DNA of 32,974 nucleotides from Ignavibacteria bacterium. GTDB lineage: Bacteria; Bacteroidota; Ignavibacteria; UBA10030; SZUA-254. Shown piece after piece: positions 5,990-14,202 of this stretch. Where the stretch lies: assembly GCA_016178625.1 (NCBI GenBank), contig JACOSX010000067.1, positions 1-32,974 of the forward strand. Direction: 5' to 3'. How positions within the stretch are numbered: position 1 is the first letter of the stretch; each line of letters starts with the position of its first letter. A program made the position numbers and the translations under genes. The notes beneath the pieces were generated by a model that had not been told where the DNA came from, did not search any database, and worked only from the letters and a program-made list of their open reading frames with translations.

Positions 5990-8263
5990 TCAACCGTATT
6001 CAATCTCCTCCCCCATGAACTTAAACTGAATCCACGTTGCAATCATGATGATAACAAAGAGAACCCACGACATCGCTGACGCGTATCCCATGCGCAACTG
6101 TTCCCATGCCGTCTGGTAGATATGATAGACAATGACATCGGTGCTTCGGACGGGACCTCCAGCCGTCATGACGTAAATCGATGTGAACACTTGAAACGAC
6201 CCGATCAGAGATGTGACAAGGATAAAAAAAGTCGTTGGTTTCAACAGAGGCAGCGTGATGTGCCGGAATCGCTGCCATCCGCTCGCGCCATCGATCCGGG
6301 CAGCGTCGTACAGTTCCTCCGGAATGGATTGAAGCCCCGCGAGAAAGATCACCATCTGATAACCCAGCGCGAGCCACACGCTGAAGATGATTATCGCAAA
6401 CATTGAGGTTTGAACCGAATTCAACCATTGCATCGGCGGCAGCCCCCCAACACGGAGAATGAAATTTGCGGCTCCGAAGGAAGGGTGATAGATCCACATC
6501 CACACAAGAGCGATTGCAACGAATGATGTCACGCTCGGAAGAAAATAGAGGGTGCGAAGGAAACCAACACCTTTCAAACGTTGATGCATCATCAACGCCA
6601 CAACCAACGCGACGGTCATGCCAATAGGAACATTCAACGAGTAGACCAGCGTGTTCTTGAGTGCATTCCAGAAGGTTGGATCACCGAACATCTCATTGAA
6701 ATTTGCCATTCCAACGAACGGCTGATCCGGCACGACAAGATCCCATTGATGGACACTCAAGTATGCAGCGAACGCGATTGGTGTGAGAATAAAAATCGTA
6801 AGATGGAGAAGAGACGGAGCGATAAATGTCAACGCAGTAGGTACGATTCCCTTTTCTTGCTTTCTCGCTGTGAAGTAGAAGAGGAAACAACCTATTCCCA
6901 CCATGGCTATTACACCCAGAAGGAGATGGAGAATCTCGGAGTGTTCTTTGATAGGTCTGAAATCGAACTTCTCATGGCTCCGGATGCTTTCGAGTTCTTG
7001 ATCGACGCGCGCCGCGTACGTCGTCATCGTTTCGTGCATTGGCTTGCCATTGAGCATCACCTCATCGACCGCATCCTGCAATGTCCACTCAATCTCGCTA
7101 AACCTCTCGATGATCGATCCCCACGGTTGGCGGCAGTAGGGAATTTCATCGACGAAGACCTTTTCCATGCCCGATGTGTCCCCGGCAACAGATTCTTCCG
7201 CCACGTTGATGTTCGCCGGGATTTCCAGTCGTCCGACAGAGCGAATACGACACGAAACTTCTCCCGACATGAACGCGGCAAGCAATACCGCTTCGCGAGG
7301 ATGTTTCGAATTGACGGGTACGCACCAACCGGATTCGTAGAGTACGTTTACTTTTCGTCCCCCGGGAAGACGCGGGAGAGGTGCAACGCCAATATCGAGT
7401 GTCCCTTCTCGGATGTACTTCACAAACTTCGGCATGCGCCAGTGTCCATCGACAATCATCGCGATCTTGCCGTTTGCGAAGAGCGCGTAGTTAGCCCCCG
7501 TCTTCTCTGCTTGAATCCAGCTACCTACATCCGGTGCGACGCCGTGTCGACGACGAAGATCGATCGCAAATTGAAGCGCTGCCTCGGTCTTCGGAGAATT
7601 AAGATACCCTGATGCTCTCCTTCCATCGGGATCGACCACATCACCACCTCCAGTCCAAATCCAGGGAATCCAATAGAAATAATAGTTTGTAAACGCGGTG
7701 CCATAGTGATCGGGGGTTCCGTCTCCATCAATATCTCTCGTGAGACTCTGTGCTATGTGAAGATAATCGTTCCAGGTCCATTCTGATGAAGGAAAAGAGA
7801 TATGAGCATCGCGGAAGAGTCTCTTGTTGAAATATATCATCAATGGAGTGAATCCTTTTGGGAACGCGTAGAGCGCCGCGCCGCGACGTGCGATGTTCAG
7901 AACATTCGGAAACCACTGCGACGTATCAATCTGAAGGCTGGCAATGAATGGCGTGAGATCAAGAAGAACTTTTTTGTTGGTGAACGTCGGGATCAGTTTT
8001 GAGTCGAGAAGGAAGACATCGGGGGGATCATCGGCGACCATTCCGGTGAGGATTTTTTCCTCATACTGACGACCAGGGTTCGGCTCGTAGAGAACATCAA
8101 TTTCCGGATGGATCTTCTTGAACGCTTCTACCGCTTCCACGTCAACCGGCATCTCATCAAGGTCCGCCCAATCAACCAACCGAACAGTGACCTTCTGCTG
8201 AGCTATCCCTCGCGTTATGACCCCAGCCAAGAGGAGAAGGAGAGAGATCTTTACAAGAGTCAT
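5990..8263 (-). CDS. Fusion: extracellular solute-binding protein + sugar ABC permease (MalF/UgpA-like)
   Basis: 757 aa. Residues 1-21 are a signal peptide (ending GIAQ). Residues 22-430 are a family-1-like solute-binding protein ('YEEKILTGMVADDPPDVFLLD', 'LYAFPKGFTPLMIYFNKRLF', 'FANGKIAMIVDGHW'). An extra transmembrane helix (445-465) followed by basic RKQEKG (467-472) brings the chain back to the cytoplasm. Residues 475-757 are a complete permease with about six helices and the EAA loop 'EELYDAARIDGASGW...LPLLKPT' (649-677). These are normally two proteins; here the binding protein is tethered to its own permease, and the added helix makes the topology work. The frame is continuous through the junction. 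It is encoded just before the second permease. The substrate is probably an oligosaccharide or glycoside, by family only. Confidence 0.92.
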   Translation of the reverse strand: MTLVKISLLLLLAGVITRGIAQQKVTVRLVDWADLDEMPVDVEAVEAFKKIHPEIDVLYEPNPGRQYEEKILTGMVADDPPDVFLLDSKLIPTFTNKKVLLDLTPFIASLQIDTSQWFPNVLNIARRGAALYAFPKGFTPLMIYFNKRLFRDAHISFPSSEWTWNDYLHIAQSLTRDIDGDGTPDHYGTAFTNYYFYWIPWIWTGGGDVVDPDGRRASGYLNSPKTEAALQFAIDLRRRHGVAPDVGSWIQAEKTGANYALFANGKIAMIVDGHWRMPKFVKYIREGTLDIGVAPLPRLPGGRKVNVLYESGWCVPVNSKHPREAVLLAAFMSGEVSCRIRSVGRLEIPANINVAEESVAGDTSGMEKVFVDEIPYCRQPWGSIIERFSEIEWTLQDAVDEVMLNGKPMHETMTTYAARVDQELESIRSHEKFDFRPIKEHSEILHLLLGVIAMVGIGCFLFYFTARKQEKGIVPTALTFIAPSLLHLTIFILTPIAFAAYLSVHQWDLVVPDQPFVGMANFNEMFGDPTFWNALKNTLVYSLNVPIGMTVALVVALMMHQRLKGVGFLRTLYFLPSVTSFVAIALVWMWIYHPSFGAANFILRVGGLPPMQWLNSVQTSMFAIIIFSVWLALGYQMVIFLAGLQSIPEELYDAARIDGASGWQRFRHITLPLLKPTTFFILVTSLIGSFQVFTSIYVMTAGGPVRSTDVIVYHIYQTAWEQLRMGYASAMSWVLFVIIMIATWIQFKFMGEEIEYG

Positions 8264-8436
8264 GGCATCTGAGGCACAGCGTGAGATGTGAAGTGATCGC
8301 TCAAGATAAAAACAATTGCACTATGGTGAGGATGAACACGAGGGAGTACTCGATTGAACCTGGCTGTAGAACCGTGAACATGAACGCTTTCAGGAGCGGA
8401 GTTGCTCGGAAATCAGCCACAATTCATTCGAACTCA

Positions 8437-10713
8437 CTACATTGATCGCCACGTACATTCCCACGTCGTGGCTTCGCCGGGAATCAGCACGCGGTCACCA
8501 TTCCGATACGCCTGTGCGCCGGTAATCTTGTCGAAATAAAACGTGTCTGCAAGCTTGCGAGGCATTTCGACATAGATCAATTTTGACATCGTGTTGGGAT
8601 CGAAATCTTCCCGAATGAACTTTGTATGCCAGTTGTGTTTATCGACGGGGTCGAGAGTAACTGTCACTCTTCCCCAGCGAGTTGGTGAATAGGTTAACCC
8701 CATGGGCGTCATCGCATTCATATCCGCCACGCCCACGCCGTCGAACAAGCGGAGGTTCTTTTCGTCTTCGAGGATCATCATATGACGGAGAAAGCGGATG
8801 CACTCTGCACTCGCCCAATTATGCGGCATGTCTCCGATATACTGAATAGTCTTTGCGTCCAAGAGTGACTGCTCCTCGCGCCAAGCATACAACGGGGATG
8901 CGTGATTCAAGAATCCGATGAATGTTTTTCGCGCGAGGTCTGGCAATCCGGCAAACAGATACATTTGTGCAACGATCGCCCCATTATAGGGCCACACAGC
9001 TTCGTTGGCAAGCCAACCTGTCTCGATTGGCAAGTCTTCTTTGGTGACCGCCTTCATTAATTCGATGTGACCGAGGACGAGAGCATCGTCCTTTAAGAAC
9101 ACAAGTCCCGGATAGATTGCTTGTGACATATAGATCTGTGCTGCTTGTGGGCGTGGCTGTTTTCTTTCATCTTTTTCTTGCCACTGCGGATCGTCTTTCA
9201 TGAGCATTGGCAGGTAAGAAAACCCCTTCGGGTGGTTTCGCATTTCCTCGCGCCTCGAAGCGAAAAACGCTCCGCGAAGATCTTTATAGAAATCCCGAAT
9301 CTCCGTTCGCTTTTGAAGAAAGAAGCGATCCGCCACCTCAAGCAATGCCCGCAGGGCGATAAGTGCCCACAGTGTGTTCGTGTACTCGGAGCGAATTCCA
9401 CCAATACCACTATCACCAAACCCTTGTGGCAAGAGTGCGTACTTGCCGTTGGCTGTTCCATTCCCATATGCCTTATCACGAAGATCCTTCAGGAACATGA
9501 TTCCCTTGAAGGCGTCGGGATAGAGTTCTTTGAAGAAATCCCAATTCTGAGACAGTTCTGCTTGACGGATCAGGGCATAGACGGCAGCCGCCGTGTCTTT
9601 CCAATGCGCATCGCCGGCGCCGGCGAAAATCGCGCCCTTCTCATTTTGTAGATCCCAGATCGACTCGAGTCCCTCCTGGGCTTCTTTGTCGTATCCTAAA
9701 TACCTCGCTGCTTCAAGAAGAGAAACTCCATCGATTACCCAGAGCCCCCGATACACCGTCGGACCAACCTGGAAGATTTTCTTGCCATTTTTTATCTCCC
9801 TCGCTTCTAAAATATTCCGCGTACAGGCAACCAAAAATTCTTGATGAGGCGACGCCAATTTCCAGTCGACTTTTCCTGCTGTCGGTTTCCATGCTTGCCA
9901 GAACGTACGCGCCTCCAGAAGCAATGCATCAGGTTTTTCAATGCGATCTTTGACTTTGTCATATTTCTGACTTTCTTGAGGGAAGCGCGCAAAGAACTTC
10001 AACGGTTTTTCTGCCGTCGCCGTCCCTGCCGGAAGCTGATAACGATACATACCCTCTTCCGCCATTTCACTTCCCGGTACACTGATCACCATGAATACCT
10101 TCCGCACATCTCCCTCCATCTCAACAACACCATAGTCGTCTTCTTTCTTCGAGACAAACTTCTTAGTGGATTTGATTATTATTTCTGGTGTAAGTTGCGC
10201 GCCTTGCTTTCCCTTCGGACGGAACTCGATCAGTAAGTTATCGACTCTCCCTTCATCTTTGTCATTCGTCGCGTAGGAGGTAAGGTGGAGAGTGACATCA
10301 TCCCATTCTAATTGTGTCGTGATGATCGGTATTGCGGGTAACTCGAGTTTTTGGACGACATAGTTTCCACCATCGCGTCCATGTAAACCTATTGAGACGA
10401 TGTATGGGAAGAAATCGAGATCAGCTCCAATGCCTGGATGACCGTATAACAATTCACCCATCCTTCCGACGAGACTTTTGTACGGATCATCGGGGAAACA
10501 ATACGTCGATTGCCACTTCGCCGGCGCGTATCGGAAATCTACAATTTCAGCGTGATCCGTTCCCCTCGGTGTGACCCGGCGTTCTTTGACCTGAGTAAAT
10601 TCGGTCGATGGTAGCGCGTGCATGATGTCCTTTCCAACCGTAATTGCTCCGACTGTTATTCCAAGTTTGGTTAAGAATTCTCTTCGACTATTATTTTCCA
10701 TTAAACTTCCCAT
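8437..10713 (-). CDS. Tat-exported six-hairpin glycosidase-like protein
   Basis: 758 aa with a twin-arginine signal (N-S-R10-R11-E-F-L, then a hydrophobic stretch to about residue 32), so it is exported folded. Residues 280-640 carry the repeated helical pattern of an (alpha/alpha)6 barrel: 'LLEAARYLGYDKEAQEGLESIW', 'KDTAAAVYALIRQAEL', 'RSEYTNTLWALIALRALLEVADRF', 'NEAVWPYNGAIVAQMYLFAG'. This suits six-hairpin glycosidases or their relatives; the GH family and catalytic acids cannot be assigned by eye. The N-terminal part (60-270) looks like a beta-sandwich, and a short beta domain ends the protein. ATG 10701 (Met5) has GGAAG a few bases upstream and may be the true start. It sits just ahead of the sugar-type ABC genes, which suggests it trims a glycan that they import. 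Confidence 0.72.
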   Translation of the reverse strand: MGSLMENNSRREFLTKLGITVGAITVGKDIMHALPSTEFTQVKERRVTPRGTDHAEIVDFRYAPAKWQSTYCFPDDPYKSLVGRMGELLYGHPGIGADLDFFPYIVSIGLHGRDGGNYVVQKLELPAIPIITTQLEWDDVTLHLTSYATNDKDEGRVDNLLIEFRPKGKQGAQLTPEIIIKSTKKFVSKKEDDYGVVEMEGDVRKVFMVISVPGSEMAEEGMYRYQLPAGTATAEKPLKFFARFPQESQKYDKVKDRIEKPDALLLEARTFWQAWKPTAGKVDWKLASPHQEFLVACTRNILEAREIKNGKKIFQVGPTVYRGLWVIDGVSLLEAARYLGYDKEAQEGLESIWDLQNEKGAIFAGAGDAHWKDTAAAVYALIRQAELSQNWDFFKELYPDAFKGIMFLKDLRDKAYGNGTANGKYALLPQGFGDSGIGGIRSEYTNTLWALIALRALLEVADRFFLQKRTEIRDFYKDLRGAFFASRREEMRNHPKGFSYLPMLMKDDPQWQEKDERKQPRPQAAQIYMSQAIYPGLVFLKDDALVLGHIELMKAVTKEDLPIETGWLANEAVWPYNGAIVAQMYLFAGLPDLARKTFIGFLNHASPLYAWREEQSLLDAKTIQYIGDMPHNWASAECIRFLRHMMILEDEKNLRLFDGVGVADMNAMTPMGLTYSPTRWGRVTVTLDPVDKHNWHTKFIREDFDPNTMSKLIYVEMPRKLADTFYFDKITGAQAYRNGDRVLIPGEATTWECTWRSM

Positions 10714-10764
10714 GTAAAATTAATGAATGATGAACACAACTTTCCTCCCACAGTACCACTCTCC

Positions 10765-12804
10765 CTATTTCATCACAACAAACTTACCGATTTGTTTTCC
10801 ATATTGAGATTCGACACTGAAAATATATACACCGCTTGCGAGTGGACGACCACTCTCGCTGAACAATTTCCATTCTTCCTGACCAGCTGGTTTTCCGATT
10901 GATGACCGATATGAGTCCTCGTGCTCGATCGTTGTAATGATGTCCCCCGCGAGGCTAAAGACACGGATTGTTGCGCGCTGGGGTAGATCGATAAACCAGA
11001 TCGTACGTTCAGCATCTGTCCATGTTCGCTCGGGTCCTTCGAAGCCATTCTGATCGGTGTAATAAACGTCGGCGCGATAAGGGTTGGGAACAACTTTAAC
11101 TTCTCCAACTGTTGTTGATGGTCCGAAAGTCATTTGAACTTTCGTCGCATTTTGGTTAAGAGAGGATTCAAATGTCTTTGTGAAGGTTGTATCTTTCATC
11201 CGATTACCGCTGGGGTCAATCCTCGTCGTGATGATCCCTTCGGGTACGGAGTATGATGTTACAGCGTACCAATAACCGTTCCCTCTTCGCACTATAGAAT
11301 CAACATACGTATACTTCAATCCTGAGTGATATCCGTACACCGGATCATCACCGGTATTGTATTGCGCTAACAGTGTGTAGGTCTGGGGGTCTCCGCTGGG
11401 GTCTTCACTCCTCCAGACTCTGAACCCTTCTAGGTTCCTGCCACCGCGCACCTTGCCTGCCGGTGGATTACGTTTCCTCCAGCTTGTATCAGGCAAGCCA
11501 TCGAGGAGTTGATTGTAGTCGTCCCAATTCTCTTCCGGATCAACTCCAGCATCGCCCGCTCTCCACTTCCAATCAAGAACCACTTCCTTTTTTCCCTTGC
11601 TGATTCGTAGAGGAGGAGAAGGTGGGACTGGAGGATAGTTGTAGTCCCGCTGATAGAGTTCGAGGGCAGTCACAGCGTTGTTAAACAGATTATTAGGTCC
11701 GACCCTTACATAATCACCGGACACTAATGCGATAACAAATTTGAGTGTATCACCAGGCATCATTTGGGAAAAGGGACCAAGGGAAAATAAGAAACGAACA
11801 TCAGAAGGTGAGGTCGGTGGCTGGCACGGTGAATACTCGGTCGGAAATGCTTCGCCACTCATGAAAGTATAAAGTACTGAATCATTGTCGGAAGACCCCG
11901 GCGATGCCGAGTCAAACCGCGATGTCAAGTCAAACCAATGGAAGAAAAATCGTAACGAATCAAGTGGGCGTGGTGTGTGTAAAACAGTTAGTCCAATGGG
12001 AGTTGACCCTCGATCAACGGGGTTATGGACATACATGGTCCTGGTCGTCTCAAAGGAACAGACAAAGTTATGTTCCCAAAAATTTGCAACGCCGAACGGA
12101 CCAACATCGAAGTCCGCAAAGAAACCGAGATAAACATCTTTCAACACCTTCCTTCCTATATTCACAAAATTATATTCGATTGGGAGAATGGGTTCCTTGA
12201 TCCGCTCTCCCCAGGCAAAGGAGCGTTGCCATACTTTGATGCCGAGGGGAACATTGTTTTGAACGGGATACCTTCGACTCGTGTCGGTATAGCCACAGTA
12301 TAAATCATGTTCAGAGACCGCGCCGTAATCTTCATCGATCTTTCCGTCCCCATCGTTATCAATTCCATCTAGTTCATCTTCATCAATTTTTCCATCATGA
12401 TCATCATCGTAATTCCGCCTCCCACCGATTGCGTTTACATCTGAGGAAAAAAATGAGTCAACTCCTGTGAAATCACCGCCGCCGTCAAGAGACCGATAAG
12501 CGCGAGAAACCTTTCGTCTCCCCTCGACGATCGCGCCAATCATCGGTCCTGCGGCATAGAGATGCTGAATTCCAGAGCCGACCGGATATTCTAAGTTTGG
12601 ACTCCCATCATTGCGAAAATCATTGCAGCCGAGAACTCCATTATTCGCCATCCAGAGCTTCATCGTAAATCCCTGCTGCCTACAGATCGGCAGTGTATTT
12701 TCTTCTTTCACAACCCGCGGTGAATATTTTAATTGACATTTTACCACCATTGAATCGGCAAACACCAGCGCAACGCTAATCACTATGAGAGATCGACACT
12801 TCAT
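10765..12804 (-). CDS. T9SS type A sorting-domain surface protein with acidic Ca-binding-like segment
   Basis: 679 aa. A signal peptide (about 1-24) is followed by a large beta-rich region. Residues 132-159 are a duplicated DxDxDGxxDED-like acidic segment (NYDDDHDGKIDEDE..., IDNDGDGKIDED), like calcium-binding loops of thrombospondin-3 or dockerin type. An FN3-like stretch around 400-530 ('KKEVVLDWKW', 'GFRVWRSEDP', 'YWYAVTSYSVPEG') follows. The C-terminal 85 residues are a T9SS sorting domain ('VKVVPNPYRAD', 'RATIRVFSLAGDIITTIEH', 'GVYIFSVESQYGKQIGKFVVMK'), so it is exported across the outer membrane and anchored or released. The start has GGAGG seven bases upstream. It lies 51 bases before the Tat glycosidase-like gene and probably heads that cluster. 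The specific ligand is unknown. Confidence 0.82.
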   Translation of the reverse strand: MKCRSLIVISVALVFADSMVVKCQLKYSPRVVKEENTLPICRQQGFTMKLWMANNGVLGCNDFRNDGSPNLEYPVGSGIQHLYAAGPMIGAIVEGRRKVSRAYRSLDGGGDFTGVDSFFSSDVNAIGGRRNYDDDHDGKIDEDELDGIDNDGDGKIDEDYGAVSEHDLYCGYTDTSRRYPVQNNVPLGIKVWQRSFAWGERIKEPILPIEYNFVNIGRKVLKDVYLGFFADFDVGPFGVANFWEHNFVCSFETTRTMYVHNPVDRGSTPIGLTVLHTPRPLDSLRFFFHWFDLTSRFDSASPGSSDNDSVLYTFMSGEAFPTEYSPCQPPTSPSDVRFLFSLGPFSQMMPGDTLKFVIALVSGDYVRVGPNNLFNNAVTALELYQRDYNYPPVPPSPPLRISKGKKEVVLDWKWRAGDAGVDPEENWDDYNQLLDGLPDTSWRKRNPPAGKVRGGRNLEGFRVWRSEDPSGDPQTYTLLAQYNTGDDPVYGYHSGLKYTYVDSIVRRGNGYWYAVTSYSVPEGIITTRIDPSGNRMKDTTFTKTFESSLNQNATKVQMTFGPSTTVGEVKVVPNPYRADVYYTDQNGFEGPERTWTDAERTIWFIDLPQRATIRVFSLAGDIITTIEHEDSYRSSIGKPAGQEEWKLFSESGRPLASGVYIFSVESQYGKQIGKFVVMK

Positions 12805-12882
12805 ACATTATCCTCCACAATGCACATCGATCACGCGTCTTGAGGTAGAGCCAATCTTACATGTTCTCGCAACACCGTTGAA

Positions 12883-13764
12883 TTAATTGTCATCATCGTC
12901 ATCCTTGTCTTCATCATCCTTCGTCGAATCTGCATCACCGCGCTTCTTTATCGACCTATCCATTTCCTTCATCATGTTCTCGATATCTCTACCCTTTCCC
13001 TTGTTCTGCAAGCTATGCTCCCTCGCCTGCTTCATCTCATCATCCATCCCCTTTAACATCTTCTGCATATCGAACTCGAGCGATTGCTTCTTGTATCCCT
13101 GCGGCGGCTCGAAGGTGGACGCCGCGATCGTCTTGGAATCTATTCTTGTTACTTCCTGCGTTTCGCGAACCCTGCTATCCTGGGTTGTCACGATTTTCAA
13201 AGGAAACATCTTCATTGCGGCAAGCTCCTCTTCCCAATCTTCACTTTCATCGCCCTCTGTCTGTTCTGCCATCTGACCGAACGTCTTCATCAGACCTTCG
13301 TAGACGTTTCCTAATTTCGGTGTTCCCCAAATATGAGAAACGCGACTGCCGTCCTCCACCATCAATTCATCGCAGACATGTCCAAGGATCGTCTCGGTCT
13401 TGCCGGTCTTTACGAGTTTGCGCGCGGATCGTCCCTTCCTTTTACCGGAGTCAGTCTTTTGTTTTGAGGACTTGCCATCCTCCTTCACCGAGATTTCGAG
13501 AAAGTTTTTCTCATCATCGTTGATGATCCAAAATACCTTCTTGTCACCGCGGAAAATGAATTTTCCATGTTGCCCATCTTGGGCATCCCCCTTGAGTTCA
13601 GTTGCAAGCATATCATCTTTGACCGTGAGTGTATATATACTCTCCACCGGCTTGCTGTTGTCATTCTCTGTTACTTTCATCTCGATCACTCCCTCGAACT
13701 GTGCGCGGACAATGGCAACACAACTGCACATCAGAAGAATGAGAAGGGATGGAATTTTATTCAT
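12883..13764 (-). CDS. DUF4412-like secreted protein with acidic tail
   Basis: 293 aa with a signal peptide (1-21, ending VRAQ). The body reads 'FEGVIEMKVTENDNSKPVESIYTLTVKDDMLATEL' and 'FIFRGDKKVFWIINDDEKNFLEI', then 'TILGHVCDELMVEDG' and 'THIW'-like SHIWGTPKLG. This is the pattern of the DUF4412 family, whose members are periplasmic or outer-membrane-associated and of unknown function. Residues 225-293 are low-complexity and charged (KGKGRDIENMMKEMDRSIKKRG and a run ending DEDKDDDDDN). The start has GAGGA about eight bases upstream. The gene sits 78 bases ahead of the T9SS protein gene on the same strand. Confidence 0.75.
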   Translation of the reverse strand: MNKIPSLLILLMCSCVAIVRAQFEGVIEMKVTENDNSKPVESIYTLTVKDDMLATELKGDAQDGQHGKFIFRGDKKVFWIINDDEKNFLEISVKEDGKSSKQKTDSGKRKGRSARKLVKTGKTETILGHVCDELMVEDGSRVSHIWGTPKLGNVYEGLMKTFGQMAEQTEGDESEDWEEELAAMKMFPLKIVTTQDSRVRETQEVTRIDSKTIAASTFEPPQGYKKQSLEFDMQKMLKGMDDEMKQAREHSLQNKGKGRDIENMMKEMDRSIKKRGDADSTKDDEDKDDDDDN

Positions 13765-13959
13765 ACACTTTCCTCACAATGAAAACTTAATTCAACGCTT
13801 CTTTTATGGCTCCGGATCGAAATAAGCGAGTGATTGCCCAGATGGATCGTAGTTGTACATTGAATCTCACGAAACTTTTTGAAAACTACAAAACTCTTCA
13901 ATCTTTTCCAAATGATTGATCAGCTCCAAAAGATTCCAATGGGTGAAGCAAGCGAGATC
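13765..13959. other. 195-base gap, possible short ORF only
   Basis: Between the CDGSH gene and the DUF4412 gene. On the minus strand the CDGSH frame continues past its TAG for 29 sense codons (ending FCSFQKVS). Immediately after that there is an 18-codon ATG frame, MYNYDPSGQSLAYFDPEP, ending in TAA. Neither has a ribosome site I trust. I see no terminator hairpin with a T-run and no promoter. Confidence 0.35.
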
Positions 13960-14190
13960 CTACGATGCTGGTTTTGGGGGAGGTAACGTAAAGGCGACAA
14001 TCTCCGATTGGAACTCACATTGCTTGTGGGAGCTGTCGCAGAAAGGCTTGTTCTGACTGTGACCACACCGGCATAATGAGATTGCCGTTCGACCGGACAG
14101 ATCAAACTTGTTTCCGTTCTGATCACAGATTTCAAAATCGCCCTCGACGCGGATACTCCCGTTATTCTTTATGATGATTTTTGTCGGCAT
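13960..14190 (-). CDS. CDGSH-type iron-sulfur protein (CDSSH variant)
   Basis: 76 aa. Residues 40-55 read CRCGHSQNKPFCDSSH, matching the 2Fe-2S ligand motif C-x-C-x2-(S/T)-x3-P-x-C-D-G-(S/A/T)-H, with the three cysteines and one histidine as ligands. The usual glycine of CDGSH is serine here. The N-terminal part ('TKIIIKNNGSIRVEGDFEICDQNGNKFDLSGRTAISL') is the small beta fold usual for bacterial single-domain members. It is cytoplasmic, with no signal. An AAGGA sequence lies just before the ATG. It is 12 bases downstream of the FG-GAP protein stop, so it is likely in the same transcript. The role is probably electron transfer or Fe-S handling; the specific partner is unknown. Confidence 0.93.
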   Translation of the reverse strand: MPTKIIIKNNGSIRVEGDFEICDQNGNKFDLSGRTAISLCRCGHSQNKPFCDSSHKQCEFQSEIVAFTLPPPKPAS

Positions 14191-14202
14191 AGGATTCCTT
14201 GG

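Noticed and set aside
6581-7612. 343-aa plus-strand frame inside the binding-protein/permease fusion
   Set aside because: It is antisense to an obvious protein, has no recognisable domain and is rich in H, R and C as shadow frames are.
9145-9651. 168-aa plus-strand frame
   Set aside because: Antisense to the Tat glycosidase-like gene, with no domain or ribosome site.
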